From positions 1 through 14,171 of the forward strand of contig CALLZZ010000231.1 in assembly GCA_937858235.1 (NCBI GenBank): a stretch of DNA of 14,171 nucleotides, given 5' to 3'. This document shows, one piece after another, positions 1 to 5,888 of the stretch. Position 1 is the first letter of the stretch; each line of letters opens with the position of its first letter. A program made the position numbers and the translations under genes. The notes beneath the pieces were generated by a model, which saw only the letters and a list, made by a program, of their open reading frames with translations, did no database searches and had not been told where the DNA came from. The DNA is from an uncultured Clostridia bacterium. Its GTDB lineage: Bacteria > Bacillota > Clostridia > Oscillospirales > Oscillospiraceae.

Positions 1-297
1 ATCACGCCGTCTGCCTGCCTCGCCATATTTTGTGCCTGTTCCGGCGTTAGGTTGATGTTAATTCCCAATGCCTCTAAGCAATCGGCAGTACCACAGCTGG
101 AAGACGCTGCCTGATTGCTGTGCTTTGCCACGGGAATTCCTGCGGCGGCTAACACCAGTGCAACCGTTGTGGAAGTGTTGAAGCTGTGGGTGCCATCTCC
201 GCCCGTCCCTACAATGTCCATACCTCACTTTTTTCGCGTGATCCCACATTGCCGCAGCGCGGCCGGAAATCTCCTCAACGGTCTCGGCCTTACTAGT
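1..297 (-). pseudogene. trpD: Anthranilate phosphoribosyltransferase remnant (trpD), 5' truncated and frameshifted
   Basis: Intact TrpD transfers phosphoribose from PRPP to anthranilate, the second step of tryptophan synthesis. Read on the minus strand, the piece opens with KAETVEEISGRAAAM, which matches the end of the TrpD N-terminal helical domain. It then shifts frame near 222-228 and continues from 221 with DIVGTGGDGTHSFNTST, the glycine-rich PRPP-binding loop, followed by a CGTADCLEALG-like stretch. It runs off the window at base 1, so the 3' end is not visible. The first 60 or so residues of a normal TrpD are missing because the sequence joins directly to trpE at about 297/298. The frameshift and missing start make a working enzyme very unlikely. 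The family assignment is strong because the PRPP loop is highly characteristic; the exact frameshift base is uncertain. Confidence 0.88.
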
Positions 298-1114
298 GAA
301 GCCGATGTATCCGATGGCACCACCGTAAATTCCCCGTTTGTTATTCTCCAGACCGTTGATCAACTGACAGGCTCGCATCTTCGGCACTCCGGATAAGGTT
401 CCTGCAACCTCCATGTCCAAGGAGGAAAAGTAAACATATATGGGGACGGATTCAACGTCCGCAGCACTTGAATGGTGCTTGGCCTGTTCCACCATGGCAC
501 AATAGCGCTCTTTTTCAAGCAGCGGTGTGATCTCTCCCGCTAAGTGTCCGGGCTGATCCTTACAGGGCATATCGGTTCAGGTCAGCCTTCCCAGATTCTC
601 CAACTCCATCCCCGTCTTGTTGTAGTTCTCTTCCGGATCACTCAGATCCATGTTAACAATCAAAATCATCTTCTGCCAGAAATGATCGAAGGCAATCACC
701 TTGTCAAATAACATCAGGTCTGCATACTTCAGGTAATCATAGGAGAAGTACCCCACCAATTCCCCTGTAAAAGTAGGCAGGTAGTCAAACCTTGGGCTTC
801 GGTACTGCTCCTGTACCTGGCGAATATAGGCTCCCGGTTCTGTACTGGGAAAGGACAGTGCTCCTACCTTCATCGTTCTATTTTGACAGGTTAGCTCCAG
901 CTTGGGATCAAATTTCAGTAAAGTGTAGCACCCCCCATTTCTCCTGACCTGCTACCGACTCCAGCATGTAACAATGTCCCGAGATGTTTTTCAATACTTT
1001 CAGCACTTCCATTGGTGTTTTGAAATCACACAGGATTTCTGTGCTGACAGGAACCACACTATACCGGCCGGTGGTTGCAATCCCCTTCACCTGATCTAAA
1101 TTGGGTCTAATCAT
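298..1114 (-). pseudogene. trpE: Anthranilate synthase component I remnant (trpE), multiply disrupted
   Basis: Intact TrpE converts chorismate to anthranilate together with TrpG. The reading starts at ATG 1114-1112 with MIRPNLDQVKGIATTG, typical of the TrpE N-terminus, and includes the HCYMLESV motif. Four lesions are visible. (1) In a run of six G (936-931) the frame is lost; removing one G continues as YTLLKFDPKLEL, as expected. (2) The central part (873-577, with VGYFSYDYLKY and LMLFDKVIAFDHF) ends in an in-frame TGA at 579-577, after which TrpE homology resumes in the same frame. (3) Between ERYCAMVEQAK and GTLSGVPKMRACQLI, roughly 150 residues of the chorismate-binding core are missing. 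(4) After RGIYGGAIGYIGF it fuses into trpD. The gene lies 11 nt downstream of a T-box leader. PabB is a related alternative, but the trpD fusion and T-box favour TrpE. Confidence 0.9.
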
Positions 1115-1124
1115 GCTTAAGCAC

Positions 1125-1163
1125 AAAAAAGTCCTTGATAGATCAAAACGATCCATTAAGGAC
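1125..1163 (-). terminator. T-box-controlled terminator/attenuator upstream of trpE
   Basis: On the minus strand GTCCTTAATGGATC (1163-1150) pairs with GATCTATCAAGGAC (1144-1131) over 14 positions, with one mismatch and one G-U wobble. The loop is 5 nt and six T residues follow (1130-1125). The 5' arm can also pair partly with the AATCAAGA sequence at the T-box, as expected for a terminator/antiterminator switch. Confidence 0.8.
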
Positions 1164-1372
1164 AAATAACATACACTGATCCGCAGTGCCATCTTGATTT
1201 ACGACCAACGCCGTACGCTTAGCAGGATACCAACATATCCCTGACAACTGACGTATGCCTCCACGTCACAGAATACTCAGCAAACGCCTTTGACTGTGCT
1301 CTCAGCCATCCATTTGAAAACTTGTTTTCCGTCCGATTCTCAGTAACACGGACTCTCTGTAGGAGCATGATC
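1125..1372 (-). promoter_or_regulatory. T-box riboswitch leader of the trp operon (probably tRNA-Trp), degenerate
   Basis: Read on the minus strand, the leader shows a T-box layout. A basal Stem I pairing GCTC (1366-1363) with GAGC (1301-1298) encloses AGAGAG (1358-1353). An apical stem pairs GTCCG (1353-1349) with CGGAC (1335-1331), with CTGAGA (1343-1338) between. The T-box element TGGCACTGCGG lies at 1191-1181 (consensus TGGNACCGCG, so one core C is now T). A terminator follows, then the trpE start. A TGG triplet at 1312-1310, before the closing arm of Stem I, is the best specifier candidate and would read tryptophan, fitting the downstream gene. T-boxes sense uncharged tRNA and permit readthrough. 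A weak promoter candidate lies at 1464-1438 (TTGAAA, 15-nt spacer, TACAAT). With trpE/D broken, the switch is probably a relic. Confidence 0.8.
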
Positions 1373-1473
1373 AACGTTATCTCCGCCTCAACGGTTTTTG
1401 ATAACGTATCCACCTCCACCTTTTATCAAGGCGTTTTATTGTAGATTTTGCGGTGCTCTTTCAAAGAGAAGCA

Positions 1474-1501
1474 TTGCCATCTTCCCTGGATGGAGTATAA
1501 T
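1474..1501 (+). promoter_or_regulatory. Sigma-70-type promoter of the Crp/Fnr gene
   Basis: TTGCCA (1474-1479) and TATAAT (1496-1501) are separated by 16 nt and lie 29 nt upstream of the ATG at 1531. The -10 is a perfect consensus. The promoter diverges from the T-box leader on the other strand. Confidence 0.75.
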
Positions 1502-1530
1502 AAAGGAAAGTATAAAGGGAGGTGGCTTCC

Positions 1531-2187
1531 ATGAAACTGGCAGATTGCTTTCCCATTTGGGACAAACTTACCCCCACTGAGCAAGGTCAGCTGAAAAATG
1601 CTGCCGTTGTCCGCAATGCACCAAAGGGCACTTTACTGCACAACGGTTCCGCAGACTGCATGGGGCTATTTGTGATCCAACAGGGGCAGTTGCGCGCCTT
1701 TGTCGCCTCACCCGAGGGAAAAGAAGTTACTTTATACCGCCTCTTAGAGGGCGATATCTGTCTGTTTTCTGCCTCCTGCATGTTCTCCAGCATCCAATTC
1801 GATATCACCATTTCCGCAGAAAAGGACACTCGATTCTGGCTTATTCCCACCGAAGTATATCGCAAGCTTATGGAGTCCTCCGCTGCGGTTGCCAACTACA
1901 CCAACCAGATTATGGCCGCACGGTTTTCGGAGGTCATGTGGCTGATGGAACAGGTCATGTGGAGCAGCTTTGACCGGCGGCTGGCCGCTTTCCTGCTGGA
2001 AGAATGCAATTTGGATGGCAACACCACACTGCGGATCACCCACGAAAAGATCGCCAGTCACATGGGTTCTGCCCGTGAAGTGGTATCCCGTATGCTAAAC
2101 TATTTCCAATCTGAAGGTATGGTTGCGCTATCACGGGGTTCAATTGCTATCACCGATCCTCCCCGCTTAGCACAGTTAGCAGATTAA
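1531..2187 (+). CDS. Crp/Fnr-family transcriptional regulator
   Basis: This 218-aa protein has the two-part Crp/Fnr layout. Residues about 20-120 form a cyclic-nucleotide-binding-type beta barrel (VIQQGQLRAFVASPEGKEV, then LLEGDICLFSASCMF). A long dimerisation helix follows at about 120-150, and a C-terminal winged HTH at about 166-210 (ITHEKIASHMGSAREVVSRML, recognition helix near 179-190). The four-cysteine N-terminal cluster of classical Fnr is absent. Cys77 and Cys83 in the barrel could sense redox state, but that is inference. I place the start at ATG 1531, with GGGAGGT at 1518-1524; a GTG at 1522 in the same frame overlaps that ribosome-binding site and is less likely. The next genes are a rubrerythrin, an FTR-like protein and thioredoxin, so it plausibly controls an oxidative-stress cassette. 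The effector cannot be told from sequence. Confidence 0.9.
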   Translation: MKLADCFPIWDKLTPTEQGQLKNAAVVRNAPKGTLLHNGSADCMGLFVIQQGQLRAFVASPEGKEVTLYRLLEGDICLFSASCMFSSIQFDITISAEKDTRFWLIPTEVYRKLMESSAAVANYTNQIMAARFSEVMWLMEQVMWSSFDRRLAAFLLEECNLDGNTTLRITHEKIASHMGSAREVVSRMLNYFQSEGMVALSRGSIAITDPPRLAQLAD

Positions 2188-2338
2188 AACAAACGCAACT
2201 TTCTCCCTAAAAAATGTTCTCTTTATAAGGTCTTTTCGGTATATAACCCGTTTTCTTTGTTTATGCTGATTCTATCACTTCTTCACCGATTTTTACATCG
2301 TCCAGAAGGCAATTTAACCCAAAATGGAGGAAGCACGA

Positions 2339-2998
2339 ATGGAAAAATGGATCTGTACCGTCTGTGGCTATATTCATAGCGGCCCGCTGCCAGAAAATTT
2401 TACATGCCCGGTTTGCAAACAGCCTGCAAGCAAATTTGTTGCATTTCAGGATGCCGCTCAGAAAAACCGCTATGTCGGCACCAAAACTGAGCAAAACCTG
2501 CTACATGCCTTTGCCGGCGAAAGCCAGGTGCGTAACAAGTACACGTTTTTTGCAGAAAGTGCCAAACAGCAGGGCTTTGAGCAGATTGCCGCCCTGTTCC
2601 AGCAGACCGCCGACAACGAAAAAGAACACGCTAAACTGTGGTTCCGCAACCTGGGCGATCTGGGTTCCACGGCACAGAATCTTCTGCGGGCAGCGGAAGG
2701 TGAGCACTACGAGTGGAGTGATATGTACGCTAGCTTCGCCAATGACGCAGATGCTGAAGGTTTCCCTGAGCTGGCAGCAAAGTTCCGCGCCGTGGCCCGT
2801 ATCGAACAGTCCCACGAAGAGCGTTACCGCGCCCTGCTGAACAATGTAGAGCAGCAGCAGGTATTCACAAAGCAACAGGAAACAGTATGGGAGTGCCGGA
2901 AATGTGGTCATCTGGTAACCAGTAAGGATGCACCGGCAATTTGCCCGGTATGCGGCTATCCGCAGGCATTCTTTGAGGTCAAGGCAAACAACTACTGA
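2339..2998 (+). CDS. Rubrerythrin with rubredoxin domains at both ends
   Basis: Rubrerythrins reduce hydrogen peroxide in the cytoplasm of anaerobes, using a diiron centre fed by rubredoxin-type iron. This 219-aa protein has an N-terminal rubredoxin-like domain (Cys6, 9, 23, 26: CTVCG and CPVCK). A ferritin-like four-helix domain spans about 48-170 with the expected ligands: Glu51 in TEQNLLHAFAGES, Glu94 and His97 in NEKEHA, Glu122 and Glu125 in AEGEHYEW, Glu156 and His159 in RIEQSHEERY. A second rubredoxin domain lies at the C-terminus (Cys186, 189, 202, 205). Classical rubrerythrin has only the C-terminal rubredoxin, so this is the two-rubredoxin variant known in clostridia. ATG 2339 follows GGAGG at 2326-2330; an in-frame ATG at 2324 overlaps that site and is less likely. 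It lies between a Crp/Fnr gene and Fe-S/thioredoxin genes on the same strand. Confidence 0.95.
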   Translation: MEKWICTVCGYIHSGPLPENFTCPVCKQPASKFVAFQDAAQKNRYVGTKTEQNLLHAFAGESQVRNKYTFFAESAKQQGFEQIAALFQQTADNEKEHAKLWFRNLGDLGSTAQNLLRAAEGEHYEWSDMYASFANDADAEGFPELAAKFRAVARIEQSHEERYRALLNNVEQQQVFTKQQETVWECRKCGHLVTSKDAPAICPVCGYPQAFFEVKANNY

Positions 2999-3085
2999 TG
3001 GTTTGTGATTTGGTCACAGAACAGTTACCCGTACTCCTGTATGATAACAACATCAGAAAAACAACCAGAAACGGAGGACTGTGCT

Positions 3086-3286
3086 ATGGCTGTTAAACTA
3101 AACGAAAATCAAGCTGTTGTCCAAAACATTCGACACGGGTTGGAAAAAACCGGTGGCTATTGCCCCTGCCGCATTGCCCGAACGGATGAAAATCGCTGCA
3201 TGTGCAAAGAGTTTCGAGATCAGATCGCAGACCCGCATTTTGAAGGCTACTGCCACTGTATGCTGTACTACAAGAGCGCCGACTGA
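3086..3286 (+). CDS. Small ferredoxin-thioredoxin reductase catalytic-subunit-like protein
   Basis: This 66-aa protein has three paired-cysteine motifs: CPC (26-28), CMC (38-40) and CHC (56-58). The order and the final CHC match the catalytic subunit of ferredoxin:thioredoxin reductase, where they bind a 4Fe-4S cluster next to a redox-active disulfide that passes electrons from ferredoxin to thioredoxin. All six cysteines are present. The protein is shorter than the plant/cyanobacterial subunit (about 110 aa), and its first spacing is 9 residues rather than 16, so the assignment is by motif. A thioredoxin gene begins 61 nt downstream, a fitting partner. The start follows ACGGAGGA at 3071-3078; an upstream in-frame start at 3005 has no such site. 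The likely role is ferredoxin-driven reduction of that thioredoxin, which is inference. Confidence 0.85.
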   Translation: MAVKLNENQAVVQNIRHGLEKTGGYCPCRIARTDENRCMCKEFRDQIADPHFEGYCHCMLYYKSAD

Positions 3287-3347
3287 CAATTCCGAACCGT
3301 TAGTGACCCAACCGAACCACATGAATCAAAGAAAGGATGCAGTGAAC

Positions 3348-3656
3348 ATGGCTGTTAAAACGATTACACTGAAAAACTTTGAGCAAGAAGTGCTCCATAG
3401 CAGTAAACCAATTCTCCTGGACTTTTGGGCGACCTGGTGTGGTCCCTGCCAAATGATGTCCCCTGTAGTGGATGAAGTCTCCAACCAACGTGATGACATA
3501 GCGGTAGGGAAAATCAACGTGGACGAGGAGCCGGAACTGGCAAACGCATTCCAAATTGTCAGCATTCCTACGTTAATCGTCATGGAAAATGGCAAGCCTA
3601 AGGCTCAGTCCGTAGGCTTTGTCGAAAAAGAAGCGGTGCTAAATCTGCTCAAATAA
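3348..3656 (+). CDS. trxA: Thioredoxin
   Basis: This 102-aa protein has the normal single-domain thioredoxin length. The active site WCGPC lies at residues 30-34 after LLDFWAT, with the buried Asp at 25, the structural INVDEEPELA stretch at about 57-66 and the cis-proline loop SIPT (Pro75). It reduces protein disulfides in the cytoplasm. It is the last gene of the cassette that includes the small FTR-like protein and rubrerythrin, and a strong terminator begins 12 nt after its stop. No thioredoxin reductase gene is visible here, so the FTR-like neighbour is the candidate electron donor. The start ATG 3348 has AAAGGA at 3332-3337. A longer in-frame extension upstream overlaps the previous gene and looks spurious. 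Confidence 0.96.
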   Translation: MAVKTITLKNFEQEVLHSSKPILLDFWATWCGPCQMMSPVVDEVSNQRDDIAVGKINVDEEPELANAFQIVSIPTLIVMENGKPKAQSVGFVEKEAVLNLLK

Positions 3657-3668
3657 AGCATCTGATAG

Positions 3669-3707
3669 AGACGGTCCCGGACAGTGTTTCACTGTTCGGG
3701 ACCGTCT
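3669..3707 (+). terminator. Strong intrinsic terminator after trxA
   Basis: AGACGGTCCCGGACAGTG (3669-3686) is followed after a short loop by CACTGTTCGGGACCGTCT (3690-3707), an almost perfect 18-bp stem. The T tract after it is short (TCTTCCTG), but the stem is very stable and sits directly after the last gene of the redox cassette. Confidence 0.85.
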
Positions 3708-3730
3708 TCCTGAAAAAGGAAAGCCACATT

Positions 3731-3920
3731 ATGAAAAACTATTAAAGTGGATCCAATCCGCTCGCACACAGGCACCGGAAAAGCTCTCTTTGCCGATAAC
3801 ATCCACACAGTCAGCCGGGAGCAGTTTGTTCATGGCGCTCAGACAATCGGCACTGCCCTTGCTCAGTGCAAGACCCGCAACTCTCCCATCGCTTTACTTC
3901 TACCCGGCAGCGTACATACG
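3731..3920 (+). pseudogene. Frameshifted N-terminal remnant of an adenylate-forming (AMP-binding) enzyme
   Basis: Two reading frames together read like the beginning of an acyl-CoA synthetase, NRPS-type adenylation domain or DltA-like enzyme. The first gives KLLKWIQSARTQAPEK (from 3736). A shift near 3778-3783 then gives ALFADNIHTVSREQF and GAQTIGTALAQ, followed by SPIALLLPGS. This resembles the common start of such enzymes: a helix, 'APEKxAFAD', 'TYxEL..A..IGxALA', then 'PVAVLLPKS'. After about 3915 the homology dissolves into proline/serine/glutamine-rich low-complexity sequence, and a terminator follows at 4024. None of the ATP-binding core motifs remain. The resemblance is by eye only and short, so the family is a moderate guess; that the stretch is not an intact gene is clear. 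Confidence 0.45.
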
Positions 3921-4023
3921 ACCTCTACGCTCTCTGCAACACAGTCCCAGCCCTCAACAACCCAGTCACAGCAAGCCACAGCAAGCCCCCTCCACTTCCC
4001 AAAGCAACTAACCAACTTTCCTG

Positions 4024-4060
4024 CCATCCCCTCACATCTATGTGGAAGGGGTGGTTTTTT
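4024..4060 (+). terminator. Intrinsic terminator (plus strand)
   Basis: CCATCCCCTCACAT (4024-4036 region) pairs with ATGTGGAAGGGGTGG (to 4054) in a long hairpin with a bulged T and one small mismatch, followed directly by TTTTTT (4055-4060). It ends plus-strand transcription just before the convergent membrane-protein gene. The preceding gene is now only a remnant. Confidence 0.8.
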
Positions 4061-4085
4061 CCTGTCTTTGTACACGGGAAACACG

Positions 4086-4535
4086 TCACTTTGGTCCTCT
4101 GGCAAACACAAACTTATAATGGGGCTTCTCCTCCTGAAACATCCAATAGCGTAGATAATCATCCACAATCACAGCTGCAATGGCCAACAGGCACCAAAGA
4201 AACCAAAATGGAACACAAATCTGTCCCATTACATTTAGTGGCATGTTCGAGTAATCCCATACCCTTAACCCCAAGTATATATTCAAAAATACCCCCGCCA
4301 AAAGCTCCAGCCCGGTGATCATAGTTCCACCAATCAGACCTTGGCCAACAATTGAGATTTGCCTGGGAAACCAATCATTGATCCCTCCTACCAGCAAAAA
4401 TGCGATTCCACCTACTATAATCATAGATGGGTGGGTAAACCCACGCCAGAGAATCTCAATCCCCGCATAGAGCAATCCACCCAGCAGAAACAACACGGCA
4501 TATTTTACCGCTGCTCTTCCCCACGCTTTTTTCAT
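4086..4535 (-). CDS. CmpB-type putative ABC-transporter membrane protein (PF06541-like)
   Basis: This 149-aa protein is largely hydrophobic, with four likely membrane helices at about 9-29, 37-55, 63-90 and 108-127 (VPFWFLWCLLAIAAVIV). The segment after helix 3, WDYSNMPLNVMGQICVPFWFLW, contains the WDYS..PLN..GxIC pattern I associate with the 'putative ABC-transporter type IV' (CmpB) family. The transported substrate, if any, is unknown, and no ATPase partner is present here. The start ATG 4535 has a GGAGGT ribosome-binding site about 7 nt upstream. A cluster of TACTGT/ACAGTA half-sites lies 40-95 nt upstream and could regulate it. The gene is alone on the minus strand, converging on a plus-strand terminator. 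The Pfam name is from memory of the motif and the function is not established. Confidence 0.72.
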   Translation of the reverse strand: MKKAWGRAAVKYAVLFLLGGLLYAGIEILWRGFTHPSMIIVGGIAFLLVGGINDWFPRQISIVGQGLIGGTMITGLELLAGVFLNIYLGLRVWDYSNMPLNVMGQICVPFWFLWCLLAIAAVIVDDYLRYWMFQEEKPHYKFVFARGPK

Positions 4536-4573
4536 TCTATCGACCTCCGAACCCTTTTGCTGTCATAAATCAA

Positions 4574-4630
4574 CAACAGTATTTGTTTATTTATATCCAA
4601 AAACCGCAGAAATACTGTTGCGTTACAGTA
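4574..4630. repeat. Three TACTGT/ACAGTA half-sites forming two nested dyads
   Basis: A perfect 11-bp inverted repeat, CAACAGTATTT (4574-4584) and AAATACTGTTG (4610-4620), has a 25-nt spacer. Its right arm also pairs with a third copy in TACTGTTGCGTTACAGTA (4613-4630), which is TACTGT-N6-ACAGTA. There is no T tract, so a regulator-binding cluster upstream of the CmpB-like gene is more likely than a terminator. This is inference. Confidence 0.5.
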
Positions 4631-4784
4631 GAATAGATCGTGGGAAATTGCACCAACCGTTTTTTATTTTTTCCATTGTAGTTCTATTTGCAGATGATCC
4701 CCCCATTTGAGGCTTTTTCGTCCTGTCATCTCTATATTGTTACGGTTGTCTATAGAACACATACTTTGCTGCGCTAAATAGAAA

Positions 4785-4826
4785 ACGCAGACCACCTTCT
4801 GTACGTTTGTACAGCGCAGTCTGCGT
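4785..4826 (-). terminator. Two-part hairpin terminator, possibly bidirectional
   Basis: ACGCAGAC (4785-4792) pairs with GTCTGCGT (4819-4826), and inside it CTGTAC (4799-4804) pairs with GTACAG (4809-4814). Minus-strand transcripts leaving the gene fragment that stops at 4860 would reach it next and then read TTTCTATTT; plus-strand transcripts read CTCGTTTTT. It probably terminates the minus-strand gene of which only the tail is left. Apart from this hairpin, the dyads at 4574-4630 and 5064-5148 and the fragment at 4860-5027, I see nothing in 4536-5174. Confidence 0.65.
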
Positions 4827-4859
4827 CTCGTTTTTCAATTTTACCTGTTCAGTGGGAAT

Positions 4860-5027
4860 TTACTGAAGATAAGCAGGACAGGAATAGCCGTCGCCATAGG
4901 GCTCAGCTTCAATCATGACCATGATTGTGTCTTTGACACCTTCCACCATCAGGTTCATGTTGGTGGGGCAGTAACCAGACATCTGTGCCCGTTCTGTGGT
5001 CTGGAAGTAGAGGGAGCGCTGGTGAGT
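4860..5027 (-). pseudogene. C-terminal fragment of an unidentified protein
   Basis: An open frame of 55 codons ends in TAA at 4862-4860 and is blocked upstream by an in-frame TAA at 5030-5028. It contains YFQTTERAQMSGYCPTNM, then MVEGVKDTIMVMIEAEPYG, and ends YSCPAYLQ. It looks like real coding sequence: GC-rich third positions, acidic and hydrophobic alternation, and a terminator hairpin just downstream. There is no good ribosome-binding site near the internal ATG at 4981. I do not recognise the family. Upstream, another frame reads KQFKRAITASVNSP, so a frameshift or recombination joint near 5025-5035 may have cut the gene. It is best treated as the tail of a broken gene. Confidence 0.45.
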
Positions 5028-5063
5028 TTACGCTGGCGGTGATGGCGCGCTTGAATTGCTTAC

Positions 5064-5092
5064 TTAACAACTGTATGTTATAGAGTTGTTAA
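5064..5092. repeat. Perfect 9-bp dyad upstream of the superoxide dismutase gene
   Basis: TTAACAACT (5064-5072) and AGTTGTTAA (5084-5092) are exact inverted copies 11 nt apart, giving two half-sites about 20 nt (two helical turns) centre to centre. No T tract follows. A regulator operator is a reasonable reading. Confidence 0.5.
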
Positions 5093-5121
5093 TAATGCGT
5101 TATAAATACTGGAATATGAAC

Positions 5122-5148
5122 ATATAGTATTTATTTATCATACTATAT
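5122..5148. repeat. Perfect 9-bp dyad just ahead of the superoxide dismutase start
   Basis: ATATAGTAT (5122-5130) and ATACTATAT (5140-5148) are exact inverted copies with a 9-nt spacer, ending 26 nt before the GTG start. It is AT-rich, so it could be an operator, a 5' mRNA stem, or chance in AT-rich DNA. It does not match a PerR/Fur box. Confidence 0.45.
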
Positions 5149-5174
5149 AAAAAATAGTTTTATGAGGTGTTTGT

Positions 5175-5831
5175 GTGGAAAATGAGTATTACCCGTATAT
5201 CAATTTACCCTTACCGTATGAATACGATGCGCTTGAACCATTCATTGATAAAAGAACGATGATGATTCATCATGATAAACATTTGCAAACATATATCAAT
5301 AATCTCAACGATGCTTTGAAAGATTGCCCAATGCTACAAAGGCTTTCACTTGCACAGCTAATCAGAAAGTCGGCGTGTCTGCCCCAAAATATGCAGACGG
5401 TTATACGCAATAATGCCGGCGGAGTCTATAATCATCGTTTCTTTTTTGACCTGCTCATAAATCCAGCCGAGGAGCGGCCTTGTGGCAAACTAGCGGCAGC
5501 AATAGACTGCAACTTTGGAAGCTACGAACAATTCAAAAGTGCTTTTGAAAAAGCAGCGTTGTCCGTGTTTGGATCAGGGTATGCATGGCTTGTATTAAGG
5601 AATGGCAGGTTAAGGATCGTTACAACCCAGAACCAAAACAATCCCATTGAATGGGGAATGTGCCCCATACTGGCTATCGATGTATGGGAGCATGCGTATT
5701 ACTTGAAGCATTACAATGTTCGCGCTGACTATATTGAAGATTGGACTCAAGTGATAAATTGGTCACAAGCAGAGTGTAACTTTCAAACTAGTATGGGATG
5801 TGTCAAAAGCATTTCTAAGGTAATGCAATAG
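5175..5831 (+). CDS. sodA: Superoxide dismutase, Fe/Mn family (Mn-type by key residues)
   Basis: This 218-aa cytoplasmic enzyme dismutates superoxide to peroxide and oxygen. Both family domains are present. The N-terminal helical part has LPLPYEYDALEPFIDKRTM and HHDKHLQTYINN; the C-terminal part has GSGYAWLV and DVWEHAYYLKHY. The four metal ligands are His32, His87, Asp169 and His173, and the gateway Tyr40 and His36 are kept. Gly83 (in NNAGGVYNH) and Gln154 (in TQNQNNP) are the Mn-type arrangement. Oddities are a short insertion near 66-74, Phe91 where a conserved Trp is usual, and a C-terminal tail beyond NWSQAE. The start is GTG 5175, after GAGGTG at 5164-5169. With no signal peptide it would act on superoxide inside the cell, and its peroxide product would be a substrate for the nearby rubrerythrin. 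Confidence 0.92.
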   Translation: MENEYYPYINLPLPYEYDALEPFIDKRTMMIHHDKHLQTYINNLNDALKDCPMLQRLSLAQLIRKSACLPQNMQTVIRNNAGGVYNHRFFFDLLINPAEERPCGKLAAAIDCNFGSYEQFKSAFEKAALSVFGSGYAWLVLRNGRLRIVTTQNQNNPIEWGMCPILAIDVWEHAYYLKHYNVRADYIEDWTQVINWSQAECNFQTSMGCVKSISKVMQ

Positions 5832-5888
5832 AATTCGGTGGCTAGGATTACAGGATAATGGCATTTGTTATACAGATAGGGTGAATGT

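Noticed and set aside
115..396. 93-codon open frame on the plus strand across the trp remnant
   Set aside because: It is antisense to trpE/trpD sequence with clear protein homology on the minus strand and has no family resemblance.
1219..1419. 66-codon minus-strand frame upstream of trpE
   Set aside because: It lies inside the T-box leader; the RNA motifs explain the sequence better than a peptide. Its Trp codons prompted a leader-peptide idea, but no terminator switch is linked to them.
3866..4318. 150-codon plus-strand frame, rich in Pro, Thr and Ser
   Set aside because: It crosses a strong intrinsic terminator at 4024-4060 and runs antisense to the membrane-protein gene; it has no ribosome-binding site.
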